A stretch of 64,000 nucleotides of DNA from Pseudodesulfovibrio pelocollis (GCF_030282845.1 NZ_JASTWE010000006.1:39407-103406), one strand, 5' to 3'; positions 44,061 to 52,686 are shown, counted from the stretch's first letter. Numbers and translations: made by a program. The notes: generated from the letters alone by a model not told the origin.

Positions 44061-45155
44061 CTATATCTCGTTGAAATGCGCGTCGCGTTCGGTGGGGGTG
44101 CAGCCGCAGCCTTGGATCATGGCTTCGAGTTCGGCGCGAGTCAGTCCCTGTTCGCTGGTGGCTCCAGCCTCGTGTCCGATTTTTTCCTCGACCACGGTGC
44201 CGTCGAAGTCGTCGGCGCCGAACTTGAGGGCGGCCTGGGCCTGCTTGACGCCGAGCATGACCCAGTAGGCCTTGATGTGCGGGATGTTGTCGAGCATCAG
44301 GCGGCTGACGGCGATGGTGCGCAGCTCTTCGAGGCCGGTCAGGGGGTTGTTTATGGCCAATTGGCTGTTTTCGGTCAGAAATGGCAGGGGGATGAAGCAG
44401 GTGTAGCCTTGGCTTCGATCCTGGCTCTCGCGCAGCCGGATGAGGTGGTCGATGCGGTCGGCGCGGGATTCGACGTGGCCGAAGAGCATGGTGCAGTTGG
44501 TCTTGATGCCTAGGGCGTGGGCCTCCTCGTGGACGGCCAGCCACTCTTCGGCCGTGGACTTGCGCGGACAGATGCGCTGGCGCACGGCCGGGGCGAAGAT
44601 TTCGGCCCCGCCGCCCGGGAGCATGCCCAGCCCGGCGGCCTTGAGGCGCTCAAGCACTTGGCGGGTGGTCGTGTTTTCGAGTCTGGCGAAGTGGGCGATC
44701 TCCACGGCGGTGAAACATTTGAGCACGGCCTCGGGCAGGCGCTGGTGCACGGTGTGCAGCAGGGTCTCGAAGTAGTCGAGGCCGAGGGTGGGGTGGCAGC
44801 CGCCCACGATGTGGATTTCGCGCGGAGGCAGGGGCGCGGCGTCGATACGGGCCAGCACCTCGTCCGGGGAGAGGACAAAGCCGCCGGGCTGGCCGTCCTC
44901 GCGCTGGTAGGCGCAGAAGGTGCAGCCGTTGACGCAGATGTTGGTGTAGTTGATGTGGCGGTTGATCACGTAGAACGCCTTGTCTCCGTGCAGCCGGGTG
45001 CGCACGCGCTGGGCCAAGGCACCCACGGCCAGGGGCTCGGGGCAGTCGAAGAGGCGCATGCCGTCGTCATGGGAGAGCCGCTCGCCGTTCTCGACCTTGG
45101 CCCGGATGTCGGCTAGGCCCATGTTCTCGAAGAAGTCGCTTCTCAGGATTTGCAT
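44061..45155 (-). CDS. mqnE: Aminodeoxyfutalosine synthase (radical SAM)
   Basis: Joins 3-enolpyruvyl-benzoate to SAM-derived adenosine. 364 residues from MQILRSDFFENMGLADI; Cys74, Cys78 and Cys81 in NICVNGCTFCAYQRE bind the cluster; GCHPTLGLDYFETLL and GMLPGGGAEIFAPAVR follow. The ATG at 45155 lies 13 nt inside the TetR gene. An apparent longer frame upstream is read through the TetR gene in another frame and is not part of this protein. Confidence 0.96.
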   Translation of the reverse strand: MQILRSDFFENMGLADIRAKVENGERLSHDDGMRLFDCPEPLAVGALAQRVRTRLHGDKAFYVINRHINYTNICVNGCTFCAYQREDGQPGGFVLSPDEVLARIDAAPLPPREIHIVGGCHPTLGLDYFETLLHTVHQRLPEAVLKCFTAVEIAHFARLENTTTRQVLERLKAAGLGMLPGGGAEIFAPAVRQRICPRKSTAEEWLAVHEEAHALGIKTNCTMLFGHVESRADRIDHLIRLRESQDRSQGYTCFIPLPFLTENSQLAINNPLTGLEELRTIAVSRLMLDNIPHIKAYWVMLGVKQAQAALKFGADDFDGTVVEEKIGHEAGATSEQGLTRAELEAMIQGCGCTPTERDAHFNEI

Positions 45156-45820
45156 TGGATTTCCTTGGATTGCTGATGGAGGGGGCCACCCAGGCCGTGG
45201 CGCAGAAAATCGGCCACACCTCTGGCTCTGGCCCGGATGGTCGCCCGGTCCGGGATGGTCGCGACCCCCGGGTTCAGGGCTGCCACGGCGCAGGATTGGA
45301 GGAAACGGTCCATGACCGCGTCCAGGTGGAGCACGGCCATGTCCGGGTCGATGTCCGGTCGCAATTGGCCCGATTCCGCAGCGTTGGCCACCAGGGTGCG
45401 CAGGAATTTGTCGGAGGCGCGGCGTATCTCGCTCAGGAAGGTGTCGCGCATGGGGAACCCCTCCTGGTAGACCATCTTGAGGTAGATGCTGTAGACCAGC
45501 GGATGGGTGGCCACGAAGTCGGCCCCGGCCAGCAGGGTCCGCTCGATGCGCTCGAAGAGGTCGCCGCTCGCATCGTCCCTGATGGCCTTGAGGGGCTTCT
45601 TGAACTCGGCCACGGTCTGGCCGAAAAGATACTCGAAGATACCCTGCTTGGAACCAAAATACTTGAAGAGCGACCCCTTGGCGATGCCCAGCCGCTGCAC
45701 CATGCGGTTGACGCTCGCCTGATGGTAGCCGTGCTCGGCGAATTCGCGCGTGGCCTCGGCCAGCACGCGCTCGCGCTTGTCGCCGGGCAGGTTCTCGAAG
45801 GTCTGGTTGCGGGATTCCAT
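45143..45820 (-). CDS. TetR-family regulator, first gene of the mqnECA operon
   Basis: 225 residues from MESRNQTFENLPGDKR; HTH in AEHGYHQASVNRMVQRLGIAKGS LFKYFGSK (about 26-58), then a variable ligand domain with IYLKMVYQEGFPMRD. ATG at 45820 has AAGGAA at SD distance; an upstream in-frame start at 45874 would fall in the operator. It overlaps mqnE by 13 nt, and the promoter upstream carries a perfect palindrome, so autorepression and control of menaquinone genes is the simplest reading. Ligand unknown. Confidence 0.88.
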   Translation of the reverse strand: MESRNQTFENLPGDKRERVLAEATREFAEHGYHQASVNRMVQRLGIAKGSLFKYFGSKQGIFEYLFGQTVAEFKKPLKAIRDDASGDLFERIERTLLAGADFVATHPLVYSIYLKMVYQEGFPMRDTFLSEIRRASDKFLRTLVANAAESGQLRPDIDPDMAVLHLDAVMDRFLQSCAVAALNPGVATIPDRATIRARARGVADFLRHGLGGPLHQQSKEIQCKS

Positions 45821-45858
45821 GGGTTCCTTCTTGCCCTTGCGGGCGGGGTCCGGTAGTG

Positions 45859-45874
45859 GTGACCAGGTGGTCAC
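45859..45874. promoter_or_regulatory. TetR-type operator palindrome
   Basis: GTGACCA-GG-TGGTCAC, perfect 7-bp arms. It starts 3 nt downstream of the -10 of the minus-strand promoter and covers the predicted transcript start, about 40 nt from the TetR ATG. Confidence 0.7.
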
Positions 45875-45876
45875 TT

Positions 45877-45905
45877 TGTGTATCCGTGCCGGATGAGCCT
45901 GTCAA
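45877..45905 (-). promoter_or_regulatory. Promoter of tetR-mqnE-mqnC-mqnA
   Basis: Minus strand TTGACA (45905-45900), 17-nt spacer, TACACA (45882-45877). The predicted start near 45870 lies in the palindrome. Confidence 0.7.
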
Positions 45906-45942
45906 CCCGATGCAACCGTGCAGCGATCAAAGAGGATAAGGA

Positions 45943-46812
45943 ATGCCTGAAGCGCTCAAGATGGGTTTTTCGCCGTGTCCCAACGATACCTTCATCTTTC
46001 ACGCCCTGGCTACCGGGGCGGTCCCGTGGCCCGGGGCGATTGCGGTGACCCTGGCCGATGTGGAGGAACTCAACGCCATGGCCACTGCCGGGCGTCTGGA
46101 CGTTGTCAAGGTCTCGGCCGCGGCCGTGGCCGGGATTCTGGACGAGTATGTTCTGCTGCGCGCCGGTGGGGCCATGGGTCACGGTGTCGGCCCGGTGCTG
46201 GTGGGGCGCGAGGCTTCGGGCGGGCTGGCCGCCCTGAACGGCGCGAGGGTGGCCATTCCCGGGCGCATGACCACTGCGGCCCTGCTCTTTGGGCTGTGCT
46301 GCCGCGAGGCCGGGATTTCCGTCGAGGTCGTGCCCATGGTCTTTGACGAGGTCATGGAGGCAGTGGTGGCCGGACGGGTGGCCGCAGGGGTGGTCATCCA
46401 CGAGGGGCGGTTCACCTACGCGGCAAAGGGGCTGGCGCGTATCCTGGACCTGGGGGCGTGGTGGGAGGCGCATTCCGGGCTGCCCATCCCGCTGGGGGCC
46501 ATCGCCATGCGCCGCTCCATGGGCCAGGAGGCGGCGCAGGCCATGAACGAGGCGATCCGCCGCAGCCTGCTGGCCGCGCGGGCCAATCCGCAGGGGGCGT
46601 GGGATTACGTCAAGGCCCATGCCCAGGAGATGGACGACACGGTCATCCTCCGGCACATCGAGACATTCGTGACCGACTACAGCCTTGATGTGGGCGAGGC
46701 CGGGGAGCGGGCCATGACCCGGCTGCTGGCCGAGGCGCAGCCTGATGCGGGGCGGGACTGCCCCGTGTTCATCACGCGGCGGAGGGAACCGGCCGCGTGC
46801 GGTCCTGGCTGA
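45943..46812 (+). CDS. mqnD: 1,4-dihydroxy-6-naphthoate synthase
   Basis: Converts cyclic dehypoxanthinyl futalosine to 1,4-dihydroxy-6-naphthoate. 289 residues: KMGFSPCPNDTFIFHAL at the N-terminus, LNGARVAIPGRMTTAALLF, FDEVMEAVVAGRVAAGVVIHE and GLPIPLGAIAMRR are MqnD landmarks. Divergent from the TetR-mqn operon; the palindrome at 45859-45874 lies 70-84 nt upstream and might also act here. Its 3' end overlaps the converging EamA gene by 41 nt. Confidence 0.96.
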   Translation: MPEALKMGFSPCPNDTFIFHALATGAVPWPGAIAVTLADVEELNAMATAGRLDVVKVSAAAVAGILDEYVLLRAGGAMGHGVGPVLVGREASGGLAALNGARVAIPGRMTTAALLFGLCCREAGISVEVVPMVFDEVMEAVVAGRVAAGVVIHEGRFTYAAKGLARILDLGAWWEAHSGLPIPLGAIAMRRSMGQEAAQAMNEAIRRSLLAARANPQGAWDYVKAHAQEMDDTVILRHIETFVTDYSLDVGEAGERAMTRLLAEAQPDAGRDCPVFITRRREPAACGPG

Positions 46813-47677
46813 GGAACACCCCGCCCAGGACCACGGCCGACGCCAGGTACTGGAAGGGGGTCAGCATCTCCCCCAGGAAGAACCAGCCGAAGACCAGGGT
46901 GATGACCGGGATCAGGTTGATGAAGGCGGACGCCTGGCTGGCCGGAATCTTGGACATGCCGAAGTTGTAGGAGCCGTAGGCCAGGATGGTGACGAACACG
47001 CCGAGGAAGAGGATGGCCCCGACGCCCACGGGGTCGAAGGCGACGGGCAGGGTGGTGGTCGGCAGGAAGAGCAGCGGAAAGTAGAAGATGGAGCCGAAGA
47101 AAGCCTGGATCATGGTCAGGAACCAGGGGTTGTAGCGCGGGGTGAGGCCCTTGAGGGTGACCATGTAGCCGGTGGCGCAGACCATGGCCATGAATTCGAG
47201 GAAGTTGCCCAGGGCCGGATTGGGGGCGCTGACGCTGGGTTTTGCGGCTGCGGACAGGGCCACCGCGCCCGCAATGGCCAGGACAAAGCCCGAGAGGGTG
47301 CGCCGGGAGATGCGTTCGCCCAGGTGGAAGCGCGCGGCCACGGCCACCATCAGCGGCAGCAGGGCGCAGATCATGCCCGCCTGGGAGGCGTCGGTGTAGG
47401 TCAGGGCCATGGCCTCGAAGATGAAGTAGAGCCCTGGTTCGCAAAAGCCCATGAACAGGAGCAGCTTCCAGTCTCCGGGCTGATACTTGACCGTACGGGA
47501 GAGATGCCTGAAGACAAGGAGAAAGCACAGCGAGGCCACGGCCATGCGCCCGAAAATGACCACCATGGGGTCGAACCGGGTGAAGGCCACCTTGAGCACC
47601 ACAAACGAGCTGGCCCACAGGGTCACACCCGTCAGCAGCGCCACGACAGCCAGTCCCTTGCCTTGCGTCAGCGTCAT
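46772..47677 (-). CDS. EamA/DMT-family transporter
   Basis: 301 residues with about ten hydrophobic segments in two EamA halves (VALLTGVTLWASSFVVLKVAF ... ASQAGMICALLPLMVAVAA ; GNFLEFMAMVCATGYMVTL ... ASAFINLIPVITLVFGWFFLGE). Inner-membrane exporter of small metabolites or amino acids; substrate not predictable. Overlaps mqnD tail-to-tail by 41 nt. SD AAGGA precedes the ATG. Confidence 0.9.
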   Translation of the reverse strand: MTLTQGKGLAVVALLTGVTLWASSFVVLKVAFTRFDPMVVIFGRMAVASLCFLLVFRHLSRTVKYQPGDWKLLLFMGFCEPGLYFIFEAMALTYTDASQAGMICALLPLMVAVAARFHLGERISRRTLSGFVLAIAGAVALSAAAKPSVSAPNPALGNFLEFMAMVCATGYMVTLKGLTPRYNPWFLTMIQAFFGSIFYFPLLFLPTTTLPVAFDPVGVGAILFLGVFVTILAYGSYNFGMSKIPASQASAFINLIPVITLVFGWFFLGEMLTPFQYLASAVVLGGVFLSQDRTRPVPSAA

Positions 47678-47780
47678 TGATCCTTCCTTTTCGTCAGTCG
47701 GTAGGGAGGTCTATCATTCGGGGGCTGGCTTGGGAACTGGATAAGACACCATTTTTTGGCATGATAGCCATCGGAAAAGA

Positions 47781-47809
47781 CAAAGGCCCCGCATCGTGCG
47801 AGGCCTTTG
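47781..47809 (-). terminator. Terminator after the 89-residue Cys-rich protein gene
   Basis: CAAAGGCCCCGCA - TCG - TGCGAGGCCTTTG, 13-bp stem with one mismatch; on minus it is followed by TCTTTTCC. Confidence 0.75.
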
Positions 47810-47833
47810 GCGTTTGATCGATTGGGTTCCGGG

Positions 47834-48103
47834 CTAGTGGGGACAGACGGCCAGGACGTTGACCGGCTTGTAGCCGTTGCCCGGGTCCAGGGCGAAGCGG
47901 CAGCCCAGGTGCGAGTCGTCGCGCTTGTTTTCGATGTCCTCTTCGGAGCCGAGGTAGAAGGGGCAACTGTTGTTGTTGCAGATGAGGATGACCCCCCAGC
48001 CTGTTTCGGGCGGGGCGAGCCAGGGCTCCATGGCCCGGTTGCAGTGCGGGCAGTCGTGATCCTTGAGTTCGGTGATGATGCCGGCATATTCATGAATGAC
48101 CAT
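47834..48103 (-). CDS. Small Cys-rich protein, zinc-ribbon-like, unknown function
   Basis: 89 residues not recognised as a named family. Six Cys: Cys18 and Cys21 in DCPHC, Cys42 and Cys47 in ICNNNSCPFYLG, Cys68 and Cys87. The first four could form a zinc ribbon or rubredoxin-like site. Good signs of a real gene: SD AAGGAG before ATG, promoter TTGACG-N16-TATCTA upstream, terminator downstream, single-gene unit. No signal peptide. Confidence 0.82.
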   Translation of the reverse strand: MVIHEYAGIITELKDHDCPHCNRAMEPWLAPPETGWGVILICNNNSCPFYLGSEEDIENKRDDSHLGCRFALDPGNGYKPVNVLAVCPH

Positions 48104-48148
48104 GATGTCTCCTTGTGGATGCGTGTAGCAGGAATTGCTTTAGGTATG

Positions 48149-48176
48149 TAGATAATCCTGCAACCGCTGACGTCAA
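48149..48176 (-). promoter_or_regulatory. Promoter of the 89-residue protein gene
   Basis: Minus strand TTGACG (48176-48171), 16-nt spacer, TATCTA (48154-48149), about 46 nt before the ATG. Confidence 0.6.
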
Positions 48177-48202
48177 GGGGAAGGACGGTTATTAACGGGC
48201 TT

Positions 48203-48778
48203 CTAGTGCAGGTCGTCCCCGGCTTCGGGGGTGTCGGTGGGGGCGTGTGGCGATGTCCTGGTCAGGCCGTGCAGCAGCCGGAACAGGGCTCGGGCCGAGG
48301 CGGGCGGTTTGCCCGCATCCTTTTCGCGCCGGGCGGCCAGCACCAGCTGGCGCAGCCGCTGGCCTTCATCCGGGTGGGCCTCGAAGAGTTGCTGCACCAG
48401 TTCGTCGTCCCCGTCCACCAGCCGGTCCCTGAGGCGTTCGGCTCGGTGGAAGGCCTCGGTGCGCACGGCGTGGCCCTGTCTGGCCGCTGCCACGATTTCG
48501 CGGATGCGGCTGGTGTCAAAGGTGCGCATGAGCTTGCCCACGTATTGCAGGTGCCTGCGCCGGGCCTCGTGCTTGGTCAGGGTCCGGATGAGCAGCAGGG
48601 CCGATTCCAGTTCGGGAGGCAGCCCGGCCTCTTTGACCACCTTGTCACCCAGGGCGGCGAATTCCTCGCCCAGGGCCTGAAGCTCGCTGCTGTCGCGCTT
48701 GAGCTTGGACTTGCTGGGGCCGTATTCGCGCTCGTCGAATTCATCGGGTCTGTACAGTGAGTTGTTGCGTTTGCCCAT
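48203..48778 (-). CDS. Ribosome biogenesis factor DarP/YjgA-like (DUF615)
   Basis: 191 residues from MGKRNNSLYRPDEFDE; highly charged and helical, with PSKSKLKRDSSELQALGEE, the DUF615 signature, and RRHLQYVGKLMRTFD. In E. coli this family helps 50S assembly near the peptidyl-transferase centre. ATG 48778 fits family starts better than an upstream in-frame Met. It follows the lipoprotein gene of the Mla cluster by 4 nt. Confidence 0.88.
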   Translation of the reverse strand: MGKRNNSLYRPDEFDEREYGPSKSKLKRDSSELQALGEEFAALGDKVVKEAGLPPELESALLLIRTLTKHEARRRHLQYVGKLMRTFDTSRIREIVAAARQGHAVRTEAFHRAERLRDRLVDGDDELVQQLFEAHPDEGQRLRQLVLAARREKDAGKPPASARALFRLLHGLTRTSPHAPTDTPEAGDDLH

Positions 48779-48782
48779 GGTG

Positions 48783-49385
48783 TTAATACCCCGCCTGCGC
48801 CAGATCGCGCTCAAGCTGCGTGAAGATGGTTCCGGTGCCCAGGTTCAGCGCCCGGACCATTTCGTCAGCGCTCGGCTGGGTCAGGGCAATGCGCTGCGTG
48901 TAGTCGCCGGAGAAGAGGATGGCGTTGTCCGGGGTGGATTCGTCCACCAGGAAGAACTGCATGGAGATGACGGCCGCCGGGGGCGAGGCAGCGAAGTCGC
49001 CATACAGGGTGTTGACCACGCCTTCAAGGGTCAGGTGGGGCACGGCCAGGCTGCCCGGGGGCACGACGTGGGAGAATCGGCCCGAGCCCGCCAGCCAGTT
49101 GCGCAGCTCGGTGGAGAGCATGATGCCCGGCGTGATGAAGTATAGGTTGTAGAAGTCTGACTCCATGCGGCCGTTGGCCATTTGGTAGACCATCTCGCGG
49201 GTGTTGTAGAGTTCCGAGATGGTCAGCCTGCGGACGCTGAGCACCGGGCCGTCCTGGGCTGGCGGGGCGACATGCTCTCTGGTCGGGGCGATGCGGTAGT
49301 ATCGTTTGTCGATGGGCTTGCCGCCGAGCTTGACGCAGGCTGTGCAGGCCAGGGCCAGGGCGATGAGCAGGATGAGTTTCTTCAT
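48783..49385 (-). CDS. ABC-type transport auxiliary lipoprotein (PqiC/DUF330-like)
   Basis: 200 residues with a lipoprotein signal: MKKLILLIALALACTAC, Cys14 or Cys17 being the lipidation site. RYYRIAPTRE, LTISELYNTREMVYQMANG and SGRFSHVVPPG are in the family layout. It probably sits at the outer membrane as a partner of the MCE system encoded just upstream. ATG 49385 lies 15 nt after the MlaD stop. Confidence 0.88.
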   Translation of the reverse strand: MKKLILLIALALACTACVKLGGKPIDKRYYRIAPTREHVAPPAQDGPVLSVRRLTISELYNTREMVYQMANGRMESDFYNLYFITPGIMLSTELRNWLAGSGRFSHVVPPGSLAVPHLTLEGVVNTLYGDFAASPPAAVISMQFFLVDESTPDNAILFSGDYTQRIALTQPSADEMVRALNLGTGTIFTQLERDLAQAGY

Positions 49386-49400
49386 GGTCTCCGGGTCCGG

Positions 49401-50549
49401 TTAATCGGTTTCAGGTCTGGCCTGTGTCGGCGGGCTGCCGAATATCACGCCCGAGGGGTAGCGCTTGGCATCGCGGGTGATGTCCCTGATGTTTTCCATT
49501 ACCTCGCGGGTGTCCTCGATGATGGCATGGATGCTTGCCTCCTCGCTGGCAGTGAGCGAGTTGAGCCGGTTGGTCAGGGCATGGACCTTGGCCACGGCGG
49601 CGGCCATGTCGCGCGAGGCGTTGCCGATGTTTTCCAGGGACGGGGCAAGCTGGGCCATGGCCTGATCCAGGCGCGGATCGGCCAGGGTGCGGGCCAGGGC
49701 ATCGGACGCCTGACGGAAGCTGGCCATGGCCGCTCGCGCATCGTGGACGGCGGCCACCGCATCCTGCTCCGAGGCCGCGATGAGCCGGTCCATGCCCTCC
49801 ACCGCCCGGGCCGTGGCCGGGATGATCCGCTCGGCAGCCGGGTCGGCCAGCAGCCGGTTGGCCCGGGCCAGGATGTCGCGGGTTTCGGCGAGGATGGAGA
49901 GGATCTTTTTCCCGGCCTCCTTGCCGTCTTCGGTCTGGATGAAGGTATTGATGGTCGAGACGATGGACTTGATGTCCTTGATGATGGCCCCGATATCTTC
50001 CTGGCTGAGACCGCTCAAGGTCTTGCTGATGGTGGTCACGGCCGCCTCGATGCGGCTCATGGTGCTTTGCACCGCCGGAACGTAGTTGGTGGTCGGTATC
50101 CAGTCCACGGCCAGCGGGGGTTCTGCGTCCGAATCGTAGGTGAGATTGAGAAAGAGCTGGCCGGTGAGGCCGAGCGATGTGGGCCTAACCCGCAGGCCGT
50201 GGGCCACCTCCTGCTTGATGGTTTCGGCGAACTGCTGCTTGTCCAGGTCGCCGAACACGTCGTCGTCGATGTCGCAGATGACGTAGACGTAGCGGCGTTC
50301 GTCCTGTCTGGCGCCGGGGTAGGTGTTGAGCACGAAGTCGATGTCCGCCACCCGGCCGATGTTCACGCCGCGCAGCTTGACCGGCGAGCCCACCTCCAGG
50401 CCGTTGACCGATTCGTTGAAGTAGGTCTCGATGGTGAAACTGGTGCTGAAGAACCGGCCCGCGCCCAGAATGACGATGACCGCCATGAGCATAGCGGTGC
50501 CCAGGATGATGAATGCGCCAAGTTTGAAATAATCCTGTTTTCTGACCAT
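49401..50549 (-). CDS. mlaD: MCE-domain protein (MlaD family)
   Basis: 382 residues: one N-terminal transmembrane helix (about 10-30, LGAFIILGTAMLMAVIVILG), an MCE domain (about 36-150; YFNESVNGLEVGSPVKLRGV, GLRVRPTSLGLTGQLFLNL) and a long helical tail rich in Ala, suited to oligomeric tunnels. The tail is much longer than that of E. coli MlaD (183 aa). Periplasmic lipid-binding ring of a phospholipid transporter. Confidence 0.92.
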   Translation of the reverse strand: MVRKQDYFKLGAFIILGTAMLMAVIVILGAGRFFSTSFTIETYFNESVNGLEVGSPVKLRGVNIGRVADIDFVLNTYPGARQDERRYVYVICDIDDDVFGDLDKQQFAETIKQEVAHGLRVRPTSLGLTGQLFLNLTYDSDAEPPLAVDWIPTTNYVPAVQSTMSRIEAAVTTISKTLSGLSQEDIGAIIKDIKSIVSTINTFIQTEDGKEAGKKILSILAETRDILARANRLLADPAAERIIPATARAVEGMDRLIAASEQDAVAAVHDARAAMASFRQASDALARTLADPRLDQAMAQLAPSLENIGNASRDMAAAVAKVHALTNRLNSLTASEEASIHAIIEDTREVMENIRDITRDAKRYPSGVIFGSPPTQARPETD

Positions 50550-50558
50550 CTGCTGTCC

Positions 50559-51353
50559 TTATTCGGCGGCGCAGTCAACCCGGGGGGTGCCTGCGTCTTG
50601 TGAGGGCATGCGGTGGAAGAACCGCTTGACGTAGATGTTTTCCGACGTGTCGCGCAGCACCCTGGGGTCGCCCTGGGCGACGATGGTCCTGACGTCCTTG
50701 TCCAGCATGATAACCCGATCGGCTGTTTTGTAAATGCTCTCCAGTTCGTGGGTGACGATGACAAAGGTGATGCCCAGCGCCCGCGACAGGCTGAGCACCA
50801 GCTCGTCAAGCTCGGCCGAGGAGATGGGGTCCAGCCCAGCCCCGGGCTCGTCGAGGAAGAGGATGGTGGGATCAAGGGCCATGGCTCTGGCGATGGCCGC
50901 GCGCTTCCTCATGCCGCCGCTCAGGGCCGCAGGCATCTTGTAGAGCGCCTTTTCCAGGTTGACCATGGCCAGCTTGGAGCGGGCGATCATGGTCATGGCC
51001 TCGCGCGGCAGGTCCGTGAACTCCTCCAGGGGAAGCATGACGTTCTGCAGCAGCGACATGGAGCCGAAGAGCGCGCCCATCTGGTACATGACGCCGAATC
51101 TGCGGATGATCTCGTCGCGCTCGCGGCCGCTGGCGGTCACCAGGTCCCGGCCGTCGATGAGCACCTGACCGGCCATGGGTTCATAGAGCCCGATCATGTT
51201 CTTGAGCAATGTGCTCTTGCCGCAGCCCGAGCCGCCGAGGATGATGAAGACCTCGCCGGGCATGATGTCGAAGCTGACGTTTTCCACCACTATGGTGTCG
51301 TCGTAGCCGCAGGTGAGGTTGCGTACGCTGATGATGGGGTGGACGGCGGTCAT
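50559..51353 (-). CDS. mlaF: Lipid-transport ABC ATPase (MlaF family)
   Basis: Cytosolic ATPase driving lipid transport. 264 residues: Walker A GGSGCGKST around 40-48, signature LSGGMRKR 144-151, Walker B ILFLDEP 164-170, switch His in VTHELES. MYQMGALFGSMSLLQNV is a typical MlaF/Ttg2A stretch. Between mlaE (15 nt) and mlaD (9 nt). Confidence 0.95.
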   Translation of the reverse strand: MTAVHPIISVRNLTCGYDDTIVVENVSFDIMPGEVFIILGGSGCGKSTLLKNMIGLYEPMAGQVLIDGRDLVTASGRERDEIIRRFGVMYQMGALFGSMSLLQNVMLPLEEFTDLPREAMTMIARSKLAMVNLEKALYKMPAALSGGMRKRAAIARAMALDPTILFLDEPGAGLDPISSAELDELVLSLSRALGITFVIVTHELESIYKTADRVIMLDKDVRTIVAQGDPRVLRDTSENIYVKRFFHRMPSQDAGTPRVDCAAE

Positions 51354-51368
51354 GGGTCTCCTCGCTGC

Positions 51369-52526
51369 CTATATCTTGAGGTAGTAGAAGGCCACGGCAA
51401 AGAGGCCGTCGGCAAAGGCGATGAAGATGATGCCCGAGACCACCGCGCTGGTGGTGGAGAGCCCTACCGCGCTCGCCCCGCTGCGGGTCTGCATGCCGCG
51501 CAGGCAGCCCACCCCGGCCACCAGCACGGCAAAGACCAGGGCCTTGGCCATGCCCCCGAAAAAGTCGCTGTAGTGGACGTATTTGAAGACCCGGGAGGTG
51601 AAGGTCACGAGCGGATAGCCCAGGGAGAGCATGACCAGCGCCCCGCCCACAAGGCTGGCCAGATTGAAGAAGATGGTCATCAACGGGACCATGGCCAGGG
51701 CCGAGAGCAGCTTGGGCACCACCAGAAAGCGCATGGGCGAGAGGCCCATGGTGGTCAGGGCGTCAAGCTCCTCGTTGATCTTCATGGTGCCGATCTCGGC
51801 CGCAAAGGCGGAGCCCGAGCGCGCGGCCAGCAATATGGCCGTGACCAGCGGCCCCATCTCGCGGAACATGACCAGCCCGAGCATGTTGGGCACGAATATC
51901 TCGCCGCCGAACCGCTGCAAACTGATGGCCGACTGAAACGACATGATCAACCCCATCAGGAAGCCGATGAGGGTGATGATGAACAGGGAGTCCACACCCA
52001 CCTGGACGCAGGAGAGCAGGACGTCCTTCCAGCGGACTCGCGAGGGGTGGCGGATGACCCCGGCGATGATGACCGAGGCCTCGCCCACAAAGGACACCAT
52101 CTCCCGTGTCGCGACCAGGGTCTCGCTGGCGGCCATGCCCACGCGGTGGGCCAACCCTCGCCGCTCGGGGATGAGGGAATCGAGCTGGTCCGGGCAGTGC
52201 CAGGTCAGGTCAATGAGCTGGCTGTGCTGCGGGCTGAGTCCGGTCAGGGCCAGGGTCGCCCCCTGGGCAGCGACCACTTCGCGCAGCTTGAGCAGCAGGG
52301 CCACGCCCGAACCGTCCATGTATTCGATGGCCGAGCAGTCGGCCGGCAGGTCCCGGCCTTGCAGGTTTCCGGCCGCAACGTGGGCCGCTGCGGCCGCTTC
52401 GTCCCAGACATGGGCCGTGCCCGGCGCATCGAGCCTGCCCCGGACCATCAGGCGCAACGAACCGCCGTCCTGGTCGGCGAGGACCGAGGCTCCCGGATGG
52501 TCCTTGGGCAGCGGATGATGCGTCAC
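51369..52526 (-). CDS. mlaE: Lipid-transport permease MlaE fused to an N-terminal STAS domain
   Basis: 385 residues. About 1-120 is a STAS domain (DCSAIEYMDGSGVALLLKL), normally the separate protein MlaB; the rest is the MlaE permease (GVDSLFIITLIGFLMGLIMS, EMGPLVTAILLAARSGSAFAAE IGTMKINEELDALTTMG). The GTG at 52526 is chosen because AGGAAA is 6 nt upstream; a TTG 75 nt earlier has no such site. First gene of the mla run; no mlaC is present. Confidence 0.93.
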   Translation of the reverse strand: MTHHPLPKDHPGASVLADQDGGSLRLMVRGRLDAPGTAHVWDEAAAAAHVAAGNLQGRDLPADCSAIEYMDGSGVALLLKLREVVAAQGATLALTGLSPQHSQLIDLTWHCPDQLDSLIPERRGLAHRVGMAASETLVATREMVSFVGEASVIIAGVIRHPSRVRWKDVLLSCVQVGVDSLFIITLIGFLMGLIMSFQSAISLQRFGGEIFVPNMLGLVMFREMGPLVTAILLAARSGSAFAAEIGTMKINEELDALTTMGLSPMRFLVVPKLLSALAMVPLMTIFFNLASLVGGALVMLSLGYPLVTFTSRVFKYVHYSDFFGGMAKALVFAVLVAGVGCLRGMQTRSGASAVGLSTTSAVVSGIIFIAFADGLFAVAFYYLKI

Positions 52527-52649
52527 GGTTGGTTTCCTGTCTGTCTGGATCGGGCTGTCGGCCCTGTTGGTGGAAAGCAGAAGATATATGAGCTTTTTCA
52601 AAATGAAAAGGGCGACCTGTTTTTCCCCTCCGCCACGCCCGGCAACCTC

Positions 52650-52678
52650 TTGACAGGATCAGGAAAGAACATTATTTT
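52650..52678 (+). promoter_or_regulatory. Promoter of the Lrp-putA operon
   Basis: TTGACA (52650-52655), 17-nt spacer, TATTTT (52673-52678). The predicted start near 52685 lies 0-3 nt before the ATG at 52687. Confidence 0.6.
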
Positions 52679-52686
52679 TTTTGACT

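Noticed and set aside
44061..45905. Possible TetR-MqnE fusion of 614 residues
   Set aside because: The upstream part is another frame of the TetR gene; real MqnE starts at 45155 and TetR is read in its own frame.
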